DNA from: Platynereis dumerilii
Taxonomy: Eukaryota > Annelida > Polychaeta > Phyllodocida > Nereididae
Assembly: GCA_026936325.1 (NCBI GenBank)
Contig: JAPTHN010000018.1
Location: forward strand, 11,551,658 to 11,615,657
DNA length: 64,000 nt
Direction: 5' to 3'
Shown here: piece after piece, positions 44,701 to 56,700 of the stretch
Numbering within the stretch: the first letter of the stretch is position 1
Layout of the letters: every line of letters starts with the position of its first letter
Translations under genes and position numbers: made by a program
The notes under the pieces: model-generated
What the model was told of the DNA's origin: nothing
Seen by the model: only the letters and a program-made list of their open reading frames with translations
Database searches by the model: none

Positions 44701-47700
44701 AAAGTGACAAACAGCAAATGTTCCTCAAAGGAACAGAAACCAGATGTTCTTCGATGGAAGAGACTACAAATGTTCTTCAAAAGAACATACAGCAATTTTT
44801 CTAAAAGGAGGCGAAAGCAAATGTTAGATAGATAGATACACTTTATTTCACGGGGGTAAAACCAATTAATATCAGGTCCCAGCAATCAAGATCAAGCTAA
44901 ATTAGAAGCTCCAGTTTGGCTGATGTTTTCAGAATCGCCTGTGATTTATTTTTTTATGTCGTCAATTTCCACTTGTGAGTGGTGTCAAAATTGGGTATCA
45001 AGGAGCATATTTTCATCAAAACTTGATACAAACAGCATGGCCTATTTTCTGAAGACATCTCAGTAAGGGCAAGCAATGCTATAATTCACAGTGTGGGTCA
45101 TAATTTATGTGCACACATCAATCTTTCTCCTTCATTGCCCTCTAAACGGCTGCGCATCTTAGATTTATAAAATTTAGGTCTACGACCCTTCATATTTCTT
45201 CATTCGATACGCACATCTTCAAGTCTGCATTTATTACGCAATCTATAAATCAATCTTTCTTTCTCACTTCCCCTCTAATGTTCCTCCATAGCCTAATGGT
45301 TTAAGGTGCTTATTGTGCTACCACTGGCTGTGAGGGCGTGGGTTGAATCCCACCCTGGAACATAATTTAGTCCGAGCCCATGGGACATTAAATGGAGGCG
45401 GGTTGTATCCAGCATTCTATGCTCGGGCAACTGAAAGACCCTGGGCATCCCTGATTTAATAGGGTATGTTCCAGACTCCCAGTTTTCTCATTTCATCATC
45501 ATATGGCGGTCACCAAAAAATAAAAGTGCAGCTCCCTCCACAAAAGTTGGAGGTTGAGCTGCCCCGGCTGATCCGGGGTACACCAGCACAACAGAAGCAA
45601 GAAGCAAGCAAGCAAGTGGTACAGGTTAGATTTTGTCATTTTTATGCCTACGACCATCATGATTCCCAATCTACTTCGCATTCAACTGAGCCATAATCAT
45701 TTCACTGCCTGAACATTGTTTACGTGAAGCAACCTCAAAAGTTTTGCATGTGTTTGAGAAGGTTGGGCCTCATCATGAACAAGAGGTTTGGATTGCAGTT
45801 CTGTTGCAAAGCTAATATTCTTATGGGACATCTAGTAATTATATAGCTTTAAACAAAGGCCTACCTGAACCAGCTTCGCATATGAAGGTTCCAGATACAG
45901 GTCATCTAGTTTGCCAACCAGCCTCTGAATAATGGAAGGTCCTTTCTGGGGGTAAGCCATATTCCCTTCATCCAAGATTTCCAAAATCTCTTTGGTCTCT
46001 TGTTCAATATTAGATCTCGTCAAACATTGGATCTTGTCTGCGATTTTTGTGTACCTGAATGAATATCAAATAGATTGGTCTTATTACATTGCATGATCTT
46101 TTTTAATGAAAAATTTACAATATCATAATCCACACTTGTTCAGTCTTGTCATGCAATATTCAGCAGCCATAACATGTGTTCAAAGAAATTTTAAATGGAA
46201 GCAGATATTCAATTGATTCTTTTGAAAGCTTAGACAAAATGGAAAAACAATCAAATCGTAACTTTATCAAATCATAATTGTTTTGCACTGATGGCGAAGA
46301 TTCAAGTCCAACAACAAAGATGTAATAATGCTCAGGACAGGATATCTGTTGGACTTATAACATGCAATGGCTTTACTACTTGTTCCTCCGCATAATACAT
46401 GAAAATTACACCCCTGTAGCTAATACCTCAAGTGTTTCAATCCTTGGAGAGCATTTTTCTCAATAGCTCCTTTTTCCTGCAAATGTTTCTTCACACCCTC
46501 TATCTTCTTTGCTAATTCCTGCCTTTTCAGGGAAGCTAGTGTCAAGAAGTCTGGTACAGATTTCTGCCACCAGAGAATCCAAGTATAAGGAGCCACTTGG
46601 TTGTTGTCCTTGATGTTTACATTCCTGGATGTTATCAATCCAGACATGAGATCCCAAAGTGAGTCAATTCCTGATGAATCTGGTATTTTTTTCCACAACA
46701 TTTTTTCCATCAGTCTGTGAAGTGGAGTCTTTCCCTCTCCATCCACATGATCACGGAGGGCAGGGTTAGTTTTCATTATTTCAAGACAATTTCTCACGAT
46801 GACTCCCTTGATAGAGGAGAGATGACTTGATTCACCTTCAATTATTTCATTTGGAAGATTCTTGACGACTTCATTCAAGATGCTCTCTTTAGCATCTGAC
46901 ACTTCCCATTTCTTGAATGCTTCCTCCAGAAAAGTTGAAACTGAGGGCATCAATGGCTCTGACAGAAGATGACAAAATCTTCCAAGGAATAAAGTGAAAG
47001 CACTTGGTGGTATTCGCATCAGGCGAAAAGGATCTGCTCCTTCTTTGATGAGAAATGTTAGTAAGCCAATGAAGTTTGAATTCCACTCCATGCTGATATA
47101 ACAGTAATAGATGTAGTTCCACAAAGTACTGCAAAAGTGTAAAGGGAATAATCAACTTATTGTAATAATAAAAAAGAAGGTGGCACATATAAAACAGGTT
47201 AGACATAAGACATGCAGTGTAGAATAATGCAAATATGAAAGTATACAAATAGCTATAAAATCTATTAATTTATCTGTCTGCAAGACGTAACCATTTAAAT
47301 GAGGACATTGTGTCTAATTTGTGTCAAGGTACCTCTTGAGTCAGCAAGACTTTTTCGCGCCAATTGTGCCTCTTTTGTAACTATTTCTACTATTTTTTAA
47401 AATTTTTTCCAGACTTTTAACATCAGCTTTATTTTATCTCTCTGTATAAAGCATTTACTTATGGTTATGATATCTAACTTTATTCTATCGTTATTCTGTT
47501 ACAGCCGATAGGTCTACATGCCCGATTTGCAAATCGGGCTGCCTGTTGCATGCCAGACACTAAAATAGGTCTTTGTCATAATATCTACTCCCCTCACCAT
47601 GCTTTAATAATAATAATAATAAATACTTTATTGGTCACAAAAGTGAAACTTGCAGTGTGCCAATATCCCTACAATCCAAAAAGTGCAACCAAGCCACATT

Positions 47701-50700
47701 TTCTACTGAACTTTTCCATAAGTTCTAATGTGCTATGTTAGAAACTTTGTCATAATATATTTGACAGCCATCTCTTCTACATCAAATAGTGACTAAATAG
47801 TGCCTCATGGTTAGAAACTATTTTGACACTTTTTGATGTAGAAGAGATGGCTGTCAAGCACAGCCATCTCTTCTACTACATCAGGGGGCACTCCTGAAGT
47901 GTGCAGGCACAGAAGAGACACCTGGTGACAGGCGGTGAAATGACATCTATTTAGCCAAATTTACTTAAATTAGCCTGTCTCATGAAATTCCTGATCTTTT
48001 CTCAAAGGAATTCAAGTCAATCTGAACTGCCAGGGATGGGTTGAGTTCTAGTTCCGTGAAGCAGATATTGATAATTTCTGTCCAGATTCATTAAAAAATT
48101 ATTTCCCAAATGACGTGAACATTTTTTTTTGAAGGGGTTGTTAATCCAATAATATTGACCAGCAAGCAAACTGACGTCACTTCGCTTGCAAACAAAACAG
48201 TCATTGCAAACGAAGTGACGTCAGGCCATGACGTCACTTGATGACGTCACTTGATGACGTCACAGGCTGGCCAGTTCATGAATGCCAAAAAGTCGCAAAA
48301 CCGAAATATTCTTGGTTCAGAAAATCATTTCTTAAAAATCGCATTTTAATGCAATCATCATGAAACTGCTACACAATGTAGCCCAGTGATGTCTGCATAT
48401 ACGCTGCAAAGGGCGTGAATGTACATTGAACAAATTTTATTCGCCAGCCCTCTAAATTTAGACATGTGAAAAAATTTCTCTATCAATTTTAAGACTTTAA
48501 CTGCAAAATTGAGGGAGCTAGGTTATTTTTACTGTCATGAAAATAGTCAAATGATGCTAATATTTTTGGGATACCCCCGGGAATCCCCGTAAAAATTGGG
48601 TTAAGGTGGCTCGATACTCGTGAACTTTCCAAGATAGGATTTCTTAAAAACAGTTTAGAATGGTCCAAAATATAGTTTATAGCAAGGATATGTAAACAAA
48701 AGTGGTCACTACCAGCCTTTTTAAAAAAATATTTGGGGTTATGTACCAGAAAGTCAGTCCACGCAAACCTGAAAAACTAAAAAATGTTCTTATTTTTCCT
48801 ACTGTGAAGTTTGTTCTGCCATTCAGTGATCATGCATCCCATATTATGCAATGAAGCATGAAATTAAAGAAGACACTTTCATGAAAAAGGTGATTACAAT
48901 TTCAAAGAGATATATTTAGTTTAAAGGACTTTCCAAGGGGCTTGGAATATAAGTTTCGATTTTGACAATTTTAACTTTTTTTATAAACCATGGCGCCAAA
49001 AAAAAATTGACGAGATAGGATTTTTCATTTCTTTGTCATTTATTTCCAAAAATAGTTGGGAACAACATGATGATATAGACAGGCCTTCCTACCACACTTC
49101 AAATTGATATAAACATTTATTTATATCACAAAGTCATTTTTGAGAAATTAGACCTGCTTGCCGAAAATCGCCTGTAAAAATTTTCTGTTTTGAGTATCAA
49201 GTTGAATCTTCGGCTGTATATAGTACTCTTCATGGCGAATCTAATGCTCCAAACGAGAAGTCTCTAACCCTAATAGAAGTGGCACAAATTGCAAACGAAG
49301 CGGCCGACGCATGAAATTCTCAAAATTAAAAAAAAGTCTTGAAGCAGTGACAGCAGAGTGTTGACGCTACCATAGATAGGGCCTGCCTGGCTGCGCGGAA
49401 ACATGTGCAGGTGACGTAATTTCGTGGGTAGCGAGCCACCTTAATTGTCCCTCACAACAATAAAAAGACCTTAACCAGTTATTTGTTAATACAACACCAG
49501 CCAATTTTGTAAATCCGGTTAACTAACACAGAAATTCACTAACACAGGCTAGAGTTAACCCACTCGTAGATACAATCTAGTACAGAAGTCACAGGCCCCT
49601 CTCCTTGGAGTAGATCTATATTGATAATATATGTCCAGATTCATCAAAAAAAAATTTCCCAAGTATTCCCTGGCTTTCATGATTTTCCTATTGATAGTCT
49701 GTGAGTTCCACTGCTCTGAACATGGTAGGCCTATGTTTTGCAACAGAGAAATAAGCTTTTTCGGATCTGAAATTTGTGATGTTTTGTGTTTAAACAAATG
49801 AAGTTTTCGGCTGCTATAAAATTTTAAAACAAATTCTGAAAGCCAGGTGACAAAATTCAAATATCAACTCAAGCATTCCCTTGCTTCCGTGATTTTCCTA
49901 TTGATAGCGATCTTTTATGTTAAAAAAAATGACCTTAGTGACTGTTAAGAAAATCGTAGATGAATTCTGAAAACCAGGTGATAAATTTCAGGTATTGACT
50001 GAAATATTTCCCAACATTCATAATTTTCCTATTCATAGTATTAGAGTTTCAGGTCTCTGAACATTGTATGTTTTGCAAAAAAGTTAGCAGCATGACGCAC
50101 ATGAAAATCGCGATCTTTTATGTAAAAAAAAATGACCTTATTGACTGCTAAAAAAAATTGTAGATGAATTCTGAAAAGCAGGTGATAAAATTCAGGTGTT
50201 GACTGACATATTCCCAAACTTTCATAATTTTCCTGCGAGTAGTAAGCGAGTTTCAGGGCTGCAAACATTGCATGTTTTTCCTGAAAAAGACAAGCAACTC
50301 TACTGCATAGCATGGTAACGTCACAAAAATAGGACCCGGAGAATAATTGGAATATCCAAAGTCTTTTTAGAAACACTTTTTGATATTAGACACAATGGCA
50401 GTAGACATTGTCACAGGCACCTGTTCTTCCCCTGTTATAGGGCCTGGTTTTATAACAGCTCTGCTGACCCAGTTTTAATCCTTGTAAAATATATTTTTAA
50501 AAATACAAAGAAGAAGAATTGGTGTATAGAGATTATCATGGTCATAGACAAGTTTTGTTCATTAGCCTGGAATATTCCATTTTTTGCGACTCCACTTCAT
50601 CACATCATTGCCTCAAAATGCTTAGTAGTACTGTTCCTCTAAATGATTTTGGGTGCGCCCTCCAGGCCCGCACCTCTCCTTGGTCAGAAAATGCCTTAGG

Positions 50701-53700
50701 CCGGCCTCCCGTAGAACCCGCCCTGAATCCACCAGTGACCAGTTTTAGACACCGCAGGGCAAACTTCAACATCCCTGATGTCACTGTCCTCCACATAGCC
50801 CAACATAATATCAATTAAATTTTGACCATGACCAAGTCCAAATTTATATATATAGATTAGACCTGGGGTTGAACTTGTCTACATTCCTTGAATTTTAAAC
50901 AGTGTTATATCCTGCTTAAAGACAGACTGCTTTAGTGAAACATATTCAAAATTTAAACATGTCAAACTTGGATTTAAACATTGTTTAAAAAATTAAAGTA
51001 GTTGGTATAATCAGGCCAATAGGTCCGCAATGACCAATAGTGACTTTGTCAGAGCAATTGCTTGAGTTGTAAGATATGCTGTGCCTCTAAAAGCCCAACC
51101 ATGTGCTGGCTGAGCTATTAAAATGTGACCTGCTACACCAAAATGTGTTCAAAGTCGGCCTGCTATCATATTAAGTTGTGAAAATGTATTTGTTCCCCTT
51201 AATTTGGCTTTAAAATGATTTTTAATTTTTCTTGATATCTCCATCAAATCCAAAGATATGGTACCTCAAACATTGATGATACGAAACATCGAACTTTGAG
51301 AAAATGGCATTTGAATTTCCCGCCTTACAATGATACATAATCCCTGTTAGTTTGGTGATCCTAGTGTAAATACAAGAGTAGTTATCGTGCACACAAGATA
51401 TTTACAAACATGGCCGCCAAGGTCACAGAAGTAGGTCAAGGTCACCCATGTCAGAAATCATTCAAGGTCTTGCGGTCATACACAATCCCTGCTAGTTTCA
51501 TGATTCCAGGATTAATAGAAATTGAGTTATCTTGTACACAAGCTTTTCACAAATATGGCCGCCAAGGTCACAGATGTAGGTCAAGGTCACTCATAAGTTA
51601 TGCCTGGCGAGATGTCGAGGTATTTGATGTATTTGACTCATACTGGAAGTCTTGGGCAGCCTGTGCAAAGTGAAATCATCGTCAATAGGGAGGACAACAA
51701 AGACTACCAAACCTCACACTACAGCAATATGGGCGGGATGGCCTTTGGCCACCGCCCATAATAATCAAAGCAAATTACTTTTGCTAAAACGTGGTACCAA
51801 CAGCTAAAAATCATCAAAATGTGACCTTTTGACACATTTTGCTAATTTCTGGAAAATACAGATTGCCCACTTTGAACTCATTTTGGTGGAGCAGGTCACA
51901 AATGAATAAATCATTCTTGAGATGTTTTATTTATCAGTCTAACTGATTTCAGTAATTGTACTTTAAACATTCTTAAAATAAATCATGAGAACATATCTTA
52001 AAATCTTAAACCTGATACTGAGAACTATTTTAATCAATCTTAATTACTGCTTTGCATGCATATATTAATTATATGTATTTTTCTGATCCTGCAGGCAAAT
52101 AATATTTTTTTTAAACGTCAAACAGTATAGTCACATTTTAGATACATACACTGTGTTCAGCTTGTCATCCAAAGGGGCGAAAATCTGTAGCATAAAATAA
52201 GTGTGAGGTTCCTTTAAAATCGCTTAATGATTTCATATTGAGAGCAGTCTAATATTTTAGAGTTCTTGCAACAGCGATCAAATGAAACAGAATCATAATA
52301 TAAAAGAATCAAGTTTTTATTTAGTCAGTGCAACACATGACACATACATTGAGCATGAGAAGCATGCAATAAATTTGTTCCATCCATGGTCTTTTTTGTT
52401 TCTTTTTTTTCTCAAATTGAAAAAGGAGGCTGCCCGTGATTAGTGCAAAATGAATTTGTAAAAAGGGGAACTCAAAGAATTTTTGTTTAATTACCAAACA
52501 TGAATATATCATTTGCCATGATCTCTGGCTGAGGTGTATCTAGAATTGGAATAAGTGAGGGGGGGGGGGGGGGGGGGGTAGGGTGTGGCTGGTGCCCCTC
52601 AAAAAAGAAAAAATTGGAGGTGACCCCTGTAGCTCTTTTTGGTATAGTGGTTTGACCTAAGGGACATGCCTGAGAAATTTCATGAGAATTGATAAATTTT
52701 TACCTTGAGCACAATTCAGTTGAAGTTTCTTCGTGGTTTGCTACGATCGGAAGTCGCGGTATTGTATAACTTTGTCAATTTACATTTCACAACAATTAAA
52801 CTTGTATGACTGGACAGGCCTCATTTAGAGCTTCATTTTGAATACCAACTTCAATGGTTTTGGATAATTTTATGCAGTACCAATTTTTTATTGTATTGCT
52901 TCTGGCGACCTTTCTCTTCTTGCCTATCAGATACCTGCAAAGCTGGGTCAATTTCAGGATATTTTACATCATAACTTATGAGAGTAAGACCCTGATCTTG
53001 ATAGACATAAATAAAACTCATTTGATAACCTGGCATGAATTGAAAGGTCTATGTGGTGCTTGTTGTGTATTTAAAAAATGCTGATGAACGAGATCACATT
53101 TTGAATATTGAAATTTTTGACATCTGTCCATATTAATGGCTGACTTTGGTACACTAAGTACAATATTTAATCAAATGTTATGTAGGCTTATGAGGTAACT
53201 AATGCTTATTTTTGTTCAATTGCTTTGTCAATCAACCATATTCTATAAGTGTAGTCTTTATTGTCTGTGCAACGTCAAGGACAGGAAATTAAAGGAGACT
53301 CCTCTTGCAAGCGTCAAGATGAGGATAGATCATTACTCAATTTCAAAAGTATTGCTGATCCTGTGCACACAGTTAACGAATTAATACTGTGGTGTATCTA
53401 ATAGTGCACCAGCTTATCATTAGGGAATGTTGATAAATGACTGTCTTATATATATACAATGAACATCTTAACATTGGTTGGCTACCTAGGACTCAAATAA
53501 AACACAGGCTGTTACACAACAAAGAGGTGAAGAATGTTTGAAACTGTTGTCCGACAATTATAAATCCAGTGATCCTATTCCCATTAGAGCTGGAATCAAA
53601 CCCAGTGCCAAGGAAAAAGGAGACCCACAGGACCCACTCCCCTTGAGCTTACCATGTACATTGTGATGCCCTGGAGAATATTAGAGACCTCAATGCATTG

Positions 53701-56700
53701 ACTCCAGTGTCATCTTCCTGGTATACCAACGTCATGATCTGTTATTTTGTAAAGTAATTCATGTTTTTAATTGTATGTTATTTTAAATATTTGTTTATGT
53801 GCCATGGTGTGTAAAAATAAAATATTGAATACACAAAATACCTGAAACTCTAAAATGTGTGATGAATCCGATGACATGAGCATAATGCGAAAATTCATCA
53901 TCTCAAAAACACAACCTTTAACACAGAATGTAGATTTTGCACTTAAGGAGTCCAGATATCATCAAAATACATTTGATCTGTTAAGACATTGTCCTTGGCG
54001 TCTTGTGGTTAAGATATAATCAGATTAGCAACTAAAGTTTTGGTTTTTTAAAGTATGCAAGGTATTTCCCAAAAAGCACAGGATTATTAATTTGTTGGAC
54101 TTTGTAAAATTGTCCGAAACCGTCGAAGTTGGTACTGAAAATGAAGCTCTAATTAAGACAAGTTCAATCATGCAACTTTTTTCATTGTAAGATCAATACT
54201 GACAAAGTTATACAATACCGCGGTTTGTCTTTATAAACAAAAACAAGAAAATTATAACTGCATTGTGCTCAAGGTAAGCATGTTCCGATTTCCCTTAAAC
54301 TTTTCACACATATTATTTTGACCAAAACACAGTACCAAAATAAGGTACAGCTTGATCTGACAACCTTGGGGCATCAGCCACACCCTAGGGGGGGTATAGC
54401 ATGGGCAAATAGACGGAACTCCACAGATCTACCTATCTCTTCCATGTTCATTTTTGGCCTGAGGGGGGGGCATCAAGGCCAAATACCCCCCCCCCAAATA
54501 CACCACTGATCTCAGGCCTTTGGTTTTGCTACTGCCCACATATTGAATACTCATGAGGAAGACAATTAAGATTAATTAAACGTTGTTTACCTTGAGTTTC
54601 GCAAAAACTTTTGTTGCAATTGAGTCTGTAGTAATCAATATTGTTCCCTTTATTTCTGAAACATTTTGCGTCCCATGTCTTATCTGTCTCCAAACCATGC
54701 TGCGCAGGTCTTCTTTCTCTGCCTGTGCACTTTCGTTATAACTGCAATACACAGTCTGAAAGAAAATTTAGAGGATATAAGCACCTAATCATATAGATAC
54801 TTCTATCCGAAAATAATGGGTGTCGTGAAAGATAGCCTATGCTAAACATATCACAGACAAAACTACAAATGTCAAATGTCATGACACAACAAAGTGAAGC
54901 ATTAACAGAAATGAACAGTGAGTTGAATTTTTGCACAATCAGATGAAATTCTTTACGAAATAACAATGCGTTCTTAAAAATATTGCCAGCCAATTACTTA
55001 TATATAATGGTTCAGGGGATAAAGTTGTAGGTGGCGCTGGTGCAAGGCTATTTTCAACATGGAAAATGCTATGACACAATGAACATTTCTCAAGTGAACT
55101 ATTACAAAAGCAGTGAATGCCATCAAACCACTGCTGGAAAATATTCATCAAGATGTCACGGCCAATTGTACAATAATAAAAGCTCTGCACACTCAGTCAT
55201 AAAAACAGGAACTAAAGATGCAAGTAACTGAAAAAAAGTTAGAGAGCAGGACATCAAATTGAATAAAATAAAACAAAGGAATGATGCACATAAAAAAAAT
55301 ATAAGATTAGAAATACTGAAGGTGTCAGTTTTACTGGAAGTGACAAAGGAGACCGAGGATAAACTCATCGACATTGCCAGAGAAAAACTAAAAGACAAAA
55401 TAAAGGGTCCAAGCAGCAATGAAAATCCAGACTTCACAATTTCCTGCGAGGCTCCTTGGTTGTAACGTTTGGCTAAATGTGTCAGTCATACGTAAGTCAT
55501 ACCTTTAGTTGAGAGGTTTGCAGAACGTTTAACTATTACGTATGACCATACCTTTGATTCATAGATTTGTCGAACATTCATTTGAGAAGTTTGTAAAAAC
55601 TTGGACTATTACGTAAGTCAAACCTTTGGTTAAGAGGTTTGAAGAATGTTTGACTATTACGTATGACCGTACCTTTGATTCATAGGTTTGTCGAACATTC
55701 ATTTGAGAGGTTTTTACAACCTTAGATTATTACGTATTACCATACCTTTGATTCATAGTTTTATCAAAGGTATGGTTGTACATTTGGCAGTACATAAGTT
55801 CCAAGGTTTCTCCAACGTGTTTTTGATATGTATGGACAATGTTTGAAAGTAATGTTCAGGGCAAACGTCTGATTATACATATATGCCAAAGGTTTGTTGA
55901 AGGTTTGTACAAAGTTGCAGAACCTGGGATCCTGAGTCTCAGAGAGCCTTGTAGCACCATCTATTCCATACCTATTCCAATCTAGCTGGTAACTTTGAGA
56001 TAATAAAACCTCCAACAGTATGCTTGCTGGTGATAATTTGATGAAGCCATAAAGAAATAGTGGCTACACCAGTTACAAGAATTACAAAATAAATATCTCT
56101 TAAAATATAAAAGATTAGAAAGGCCAAAAAAAAATTCTGAAGCACTGCTCAATCACAAACGAGCAAGAGAGAATCAGTTAGATCGGAGTTGAACTGAGCC
56201 TACTTGCATCGGAATGCCACCTATCCAGCAGGCCAATTTGGATTGGGATTTTTCTAACTCTTCAAAGTTGAAGTAAGAATCCCTCACAAGGTAAGTGAAT
56301 TTTATTGTTTATATATATTGTAGTCCTTAAATGGACTGCAGACTGCTTGGTAAAACAAGGAAGAAAAAGTCTGCCTATTTTGAAGCCACCATTAGTAATT
56401 ACTGCCTGGCTCTGTTTTCTCCATCTCTCTGTTTTTCTCTTCTCTTCACTGTTTTAAAATCCCAGCTGCAAAATCTAATGAGAACATTCTTTATATCAAT
56501 TCTGCATTTATTATGGAATCTATATATATCAATCTTTCTCTGTCACTGCATGCCCCTCTAGCCAGTGGTGCAGGTTAGATTTGGTAATTTTTACGCCTAC
56601 GATCATTCCCAATCTACTTCATATTCAATTGAGCCATAATCATTTCCTGCCTTACATAGTTTAAGTGAAGCAACCTCAAAAGTTTTTCATGTAGAGTCAA

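Noticed and set aside
44360-44804. Two overlapping frames rich in K, E, T and N
   Set aside because: By-products of the purine-rich minisatellite.
48172-48262. A promoter for the cassette gene at the CRE cluster
   Set aside because: It lies inside a 5-kb intron with cassettes on both sides and no start exon nearby; only a possible enhancer role is kept.
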